Origin: JANWLD01 sp036276695
GTDB lineage: Bacteria > Patescibacteriota > Saccharimonadia > Saccharimonadales > 2-12-FULL-41-12
Direction: 5' to 3'
DNA length: 5,409 nucleotides
Assembly: GCA_036276695.1 (NCBI GenBank)
Contig: DASUOI010000021.1
Coordinates: 1 to 5,409, forward strand
The notes under the pieces are model-generated. The model made no database searches and was not told the origin of the DNA. It saw only the letters and a list, made by a program, of their open reading frames with translations. The translations under genes were made by a program, and so were the position numbers. Positions 4,752 to 5,409 of the stretch are shown in pieces (positions within the stretch are counted from its first letter, which is position 1; the number at the start of each line of letters is the position of its first letter).

Positions 4752-5159
4752 ATGGCAGACAAAGCCGACAAATCAACAGACAAAAAAGAGGCCAGTAAAG
4801 CCCCAGCTTCAGCAGCTAAAAGCGTGGGAGCAGCAGCAAAAAAGCCAGATGCCGTTAAACAGCGAATCAGGATTCGCTTGAAGGCCTATGACCACAAAGT
4901 AATTGACCAATCTGCCAAGCAAATTGTAGATACGGCTATCCGTACAGGCGCTAATATAATCGGGCCGGTACCGCTGCCGACACGCCGAAGCACGTTCACG
5001 GTTATCAAAAGCCCGCATGTGTACAAAAAGGGCCGCGAACAGTTTGAAATGCGCGTTCATAAGCGGCTTATAGATGTTCTAGAGCCTACACCAAAGACTA
5101 TTGATTCATTGATGAATCTTTCTCTTCCAGCTGGCTGCGACGCCGAAATCAAGATGTAG
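4752..5159 (+). CDS. rpsJ: 30S ribosomal protein S10 with N-terminal extension
   Basis: 135 residues against about 100-105 for typical bacterial S10. The conserved protein begins near residue 37 (QRIRIRLKAYDH) and continues with the S10 signature GPVPLPTRRSTFTVIKSPHVYKKGREQFEMR and ends with LPAGCDAEIKM. It is a small-subunit head protein and, in bacteria with NusB, part of transcription antitermination complexes. The first 35 or so residues are low-complexity, rich in Lys, Ala and Asp/Ser, with no recognisable domain and probably disordered. The ATG at 4752 is preferred because AAGGAAGG lies 10 bases upstream. In-frame TTG 4671 and ATG 4701 would add 27 or 17 residues, but lack a binding site and would translate through the leader hairpin. 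rpsJ is usually followed by rplC; here a promoter and a lipoprotein gene follow, so it is detached from the S10 operon. Confidence 0.96.
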   Translation: MADKADKSTDKKEASKAPASAAKSVGAAAKKPDAVKQRIRIRLKAYDHKVIDQSAKQIVDTAIRTGANIIGPVPLPTRRSTFTVIKSPHVYKKGREQFEMRVHKRLIDVLEPTPKTIDSLMNLSLPAGCDAEIKM

Positions 5160-5182
5160 TAAGAAATTACAACGAAATAGAA

Positions 5183-5211
5183 TTGACTTATATTAAAATA
5201 TGTGCTATATA
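5183..5211 (+). promoter_or_regulatory. Promoter of the putative lipoprotein gene
   Basis: TTGACT at 5183-5188 (5 of 6), 17-base spacer, TATATA at 5206-5211 preceded by TGC (extended -10). Predicted initiation near 5218 gives a leader of about 23 bases that includes GGAG at 5229-5232. No intrinsic terminator for rpsJ is visible between its stop and this promoter. Confidence 0.65.
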
Positions 5212-5240
5212 TGTATTGAGATTAATATGGAGTTAATAAA

Positions 5241-5409
5241 ATGAGAAAACAAAAAACAACACCTATGGAAAAAGCTGGCGAAATTAAGGACAGCATTTTC
5301 AAAAGAGCACGCAACGGCAAAGAAAGAATAAAAAGAGTTGCAGCAATTGGCGCAACAGTTGGCACCGCTGCTTTAGTAGCAGCAGGTTGCGGTGGCGACG
5401 AAGGAATTC
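5241..5409 (+). CDS. Putative lipoprotein, N-terminal part, cut by the window edge
   Basis: ATG at 5241 with GGAG (5229-5232) eight bases upstream; 56 codons are visible. The product has a long, strongly basic N-region (residues 1-32, ending KRARNGKERIKR), a hydrophobic segment (about 33-48, VAAIGATVGTAALVAA) and a lipobox-like VAAGC with Cys at 50, followed by GGDEG. This is the pattern of a lipoprotein signal peptide cleaved by signal peptidase II, with the mature protein lipidated at C50 and exposed outside the membrane. The N-region is much longer than the usual 5-10 residues; in-frame ATG 5265 (Met9) would shorten it but has no ribosome binding site. The -3 position is Ala rather than the preferred Leu. 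The mature domain is outside the window, so no function can be given. Confidence 0.75.
   Translation, partial: MRKQKTTPMEKAGEIKDSIFKRARNGKERIKRVAAIGATVGTAALVAAGCGGDEGI

Noticed and set aside
5103..5118. Inverted repeat GATTCAT-TG-ATGAATC
   Set aside because: Lies inside conserved rpsJ codons with no room for a loop and no U-tract; probably a by-product of coding.

Overview
This window reads as bacterial chromosome of moderate AT content with short intergenic spaces. It carries housekeeping genes on both strands and no mobile elements, tRNA, rRNA or CRISPR array. The EF-Tu sequence (MADFDRSKPH start, ITIATSHQEY after the G2 motif, DMPGH instead of DCPGH) and the S10 gene near tuf most resemble, from memory, the Saccharibacteria/Patescibacteria (CPR) group. 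That placement is tentative. If it is right, shikimate-pathway genes and an assimilatory sulfate reduction gene are notable, because many members of that group lack amino acid biosynthesis.

Region 1 (1-1869, minus strand) is a shikimate operon. A 560-residue fusion of EPSP synthase and shikimate kinase (AroA-AroK) overlaps by ATGA the start of a shikimate dehydrogenase gene (aroE) that runs off the left edge. The domain and gene order A-K-E follows the order of these activities in the fungal AROM polypeptide.

Region 2 (1870-2764) is the most interesting part. A divergent promoter region, in which both strands appear to use the same -10 palindrome, drives aro leftward and a cysH-type PAPS reductase gene rightward. 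Between promoter and cysH lie a short, apparently leaderless ORF (28 codons, 3 Cys and 4 Met, last sense codon Cys), an intrinsic terminator just before the cysH ribosome binding site, and strong complementarity between the end of the short ORF and the terminator loop. Together these look like a cysteine-responsive, ribosome-mediated attenuator. I infer this from sequence only.

Region 3 (2765-4311) holds tuf (EF-Tu, 393 aa) followed by an unassigned 69-aa ORF. Region 4 (4312-5159) holds a 92-aa hypothetical protein that starts with GTG a few bases after an extended -10 (likely leaderless), then rpsJ (S10) with its own strong promoter, a structured leader and an Ala/Lys-rich N-terminal extension. 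Region 5 (5160-5409) has a strong promoter and the first 56 codons of a putative lipoprotein, so the usual rplC does not follow rpsJ here.
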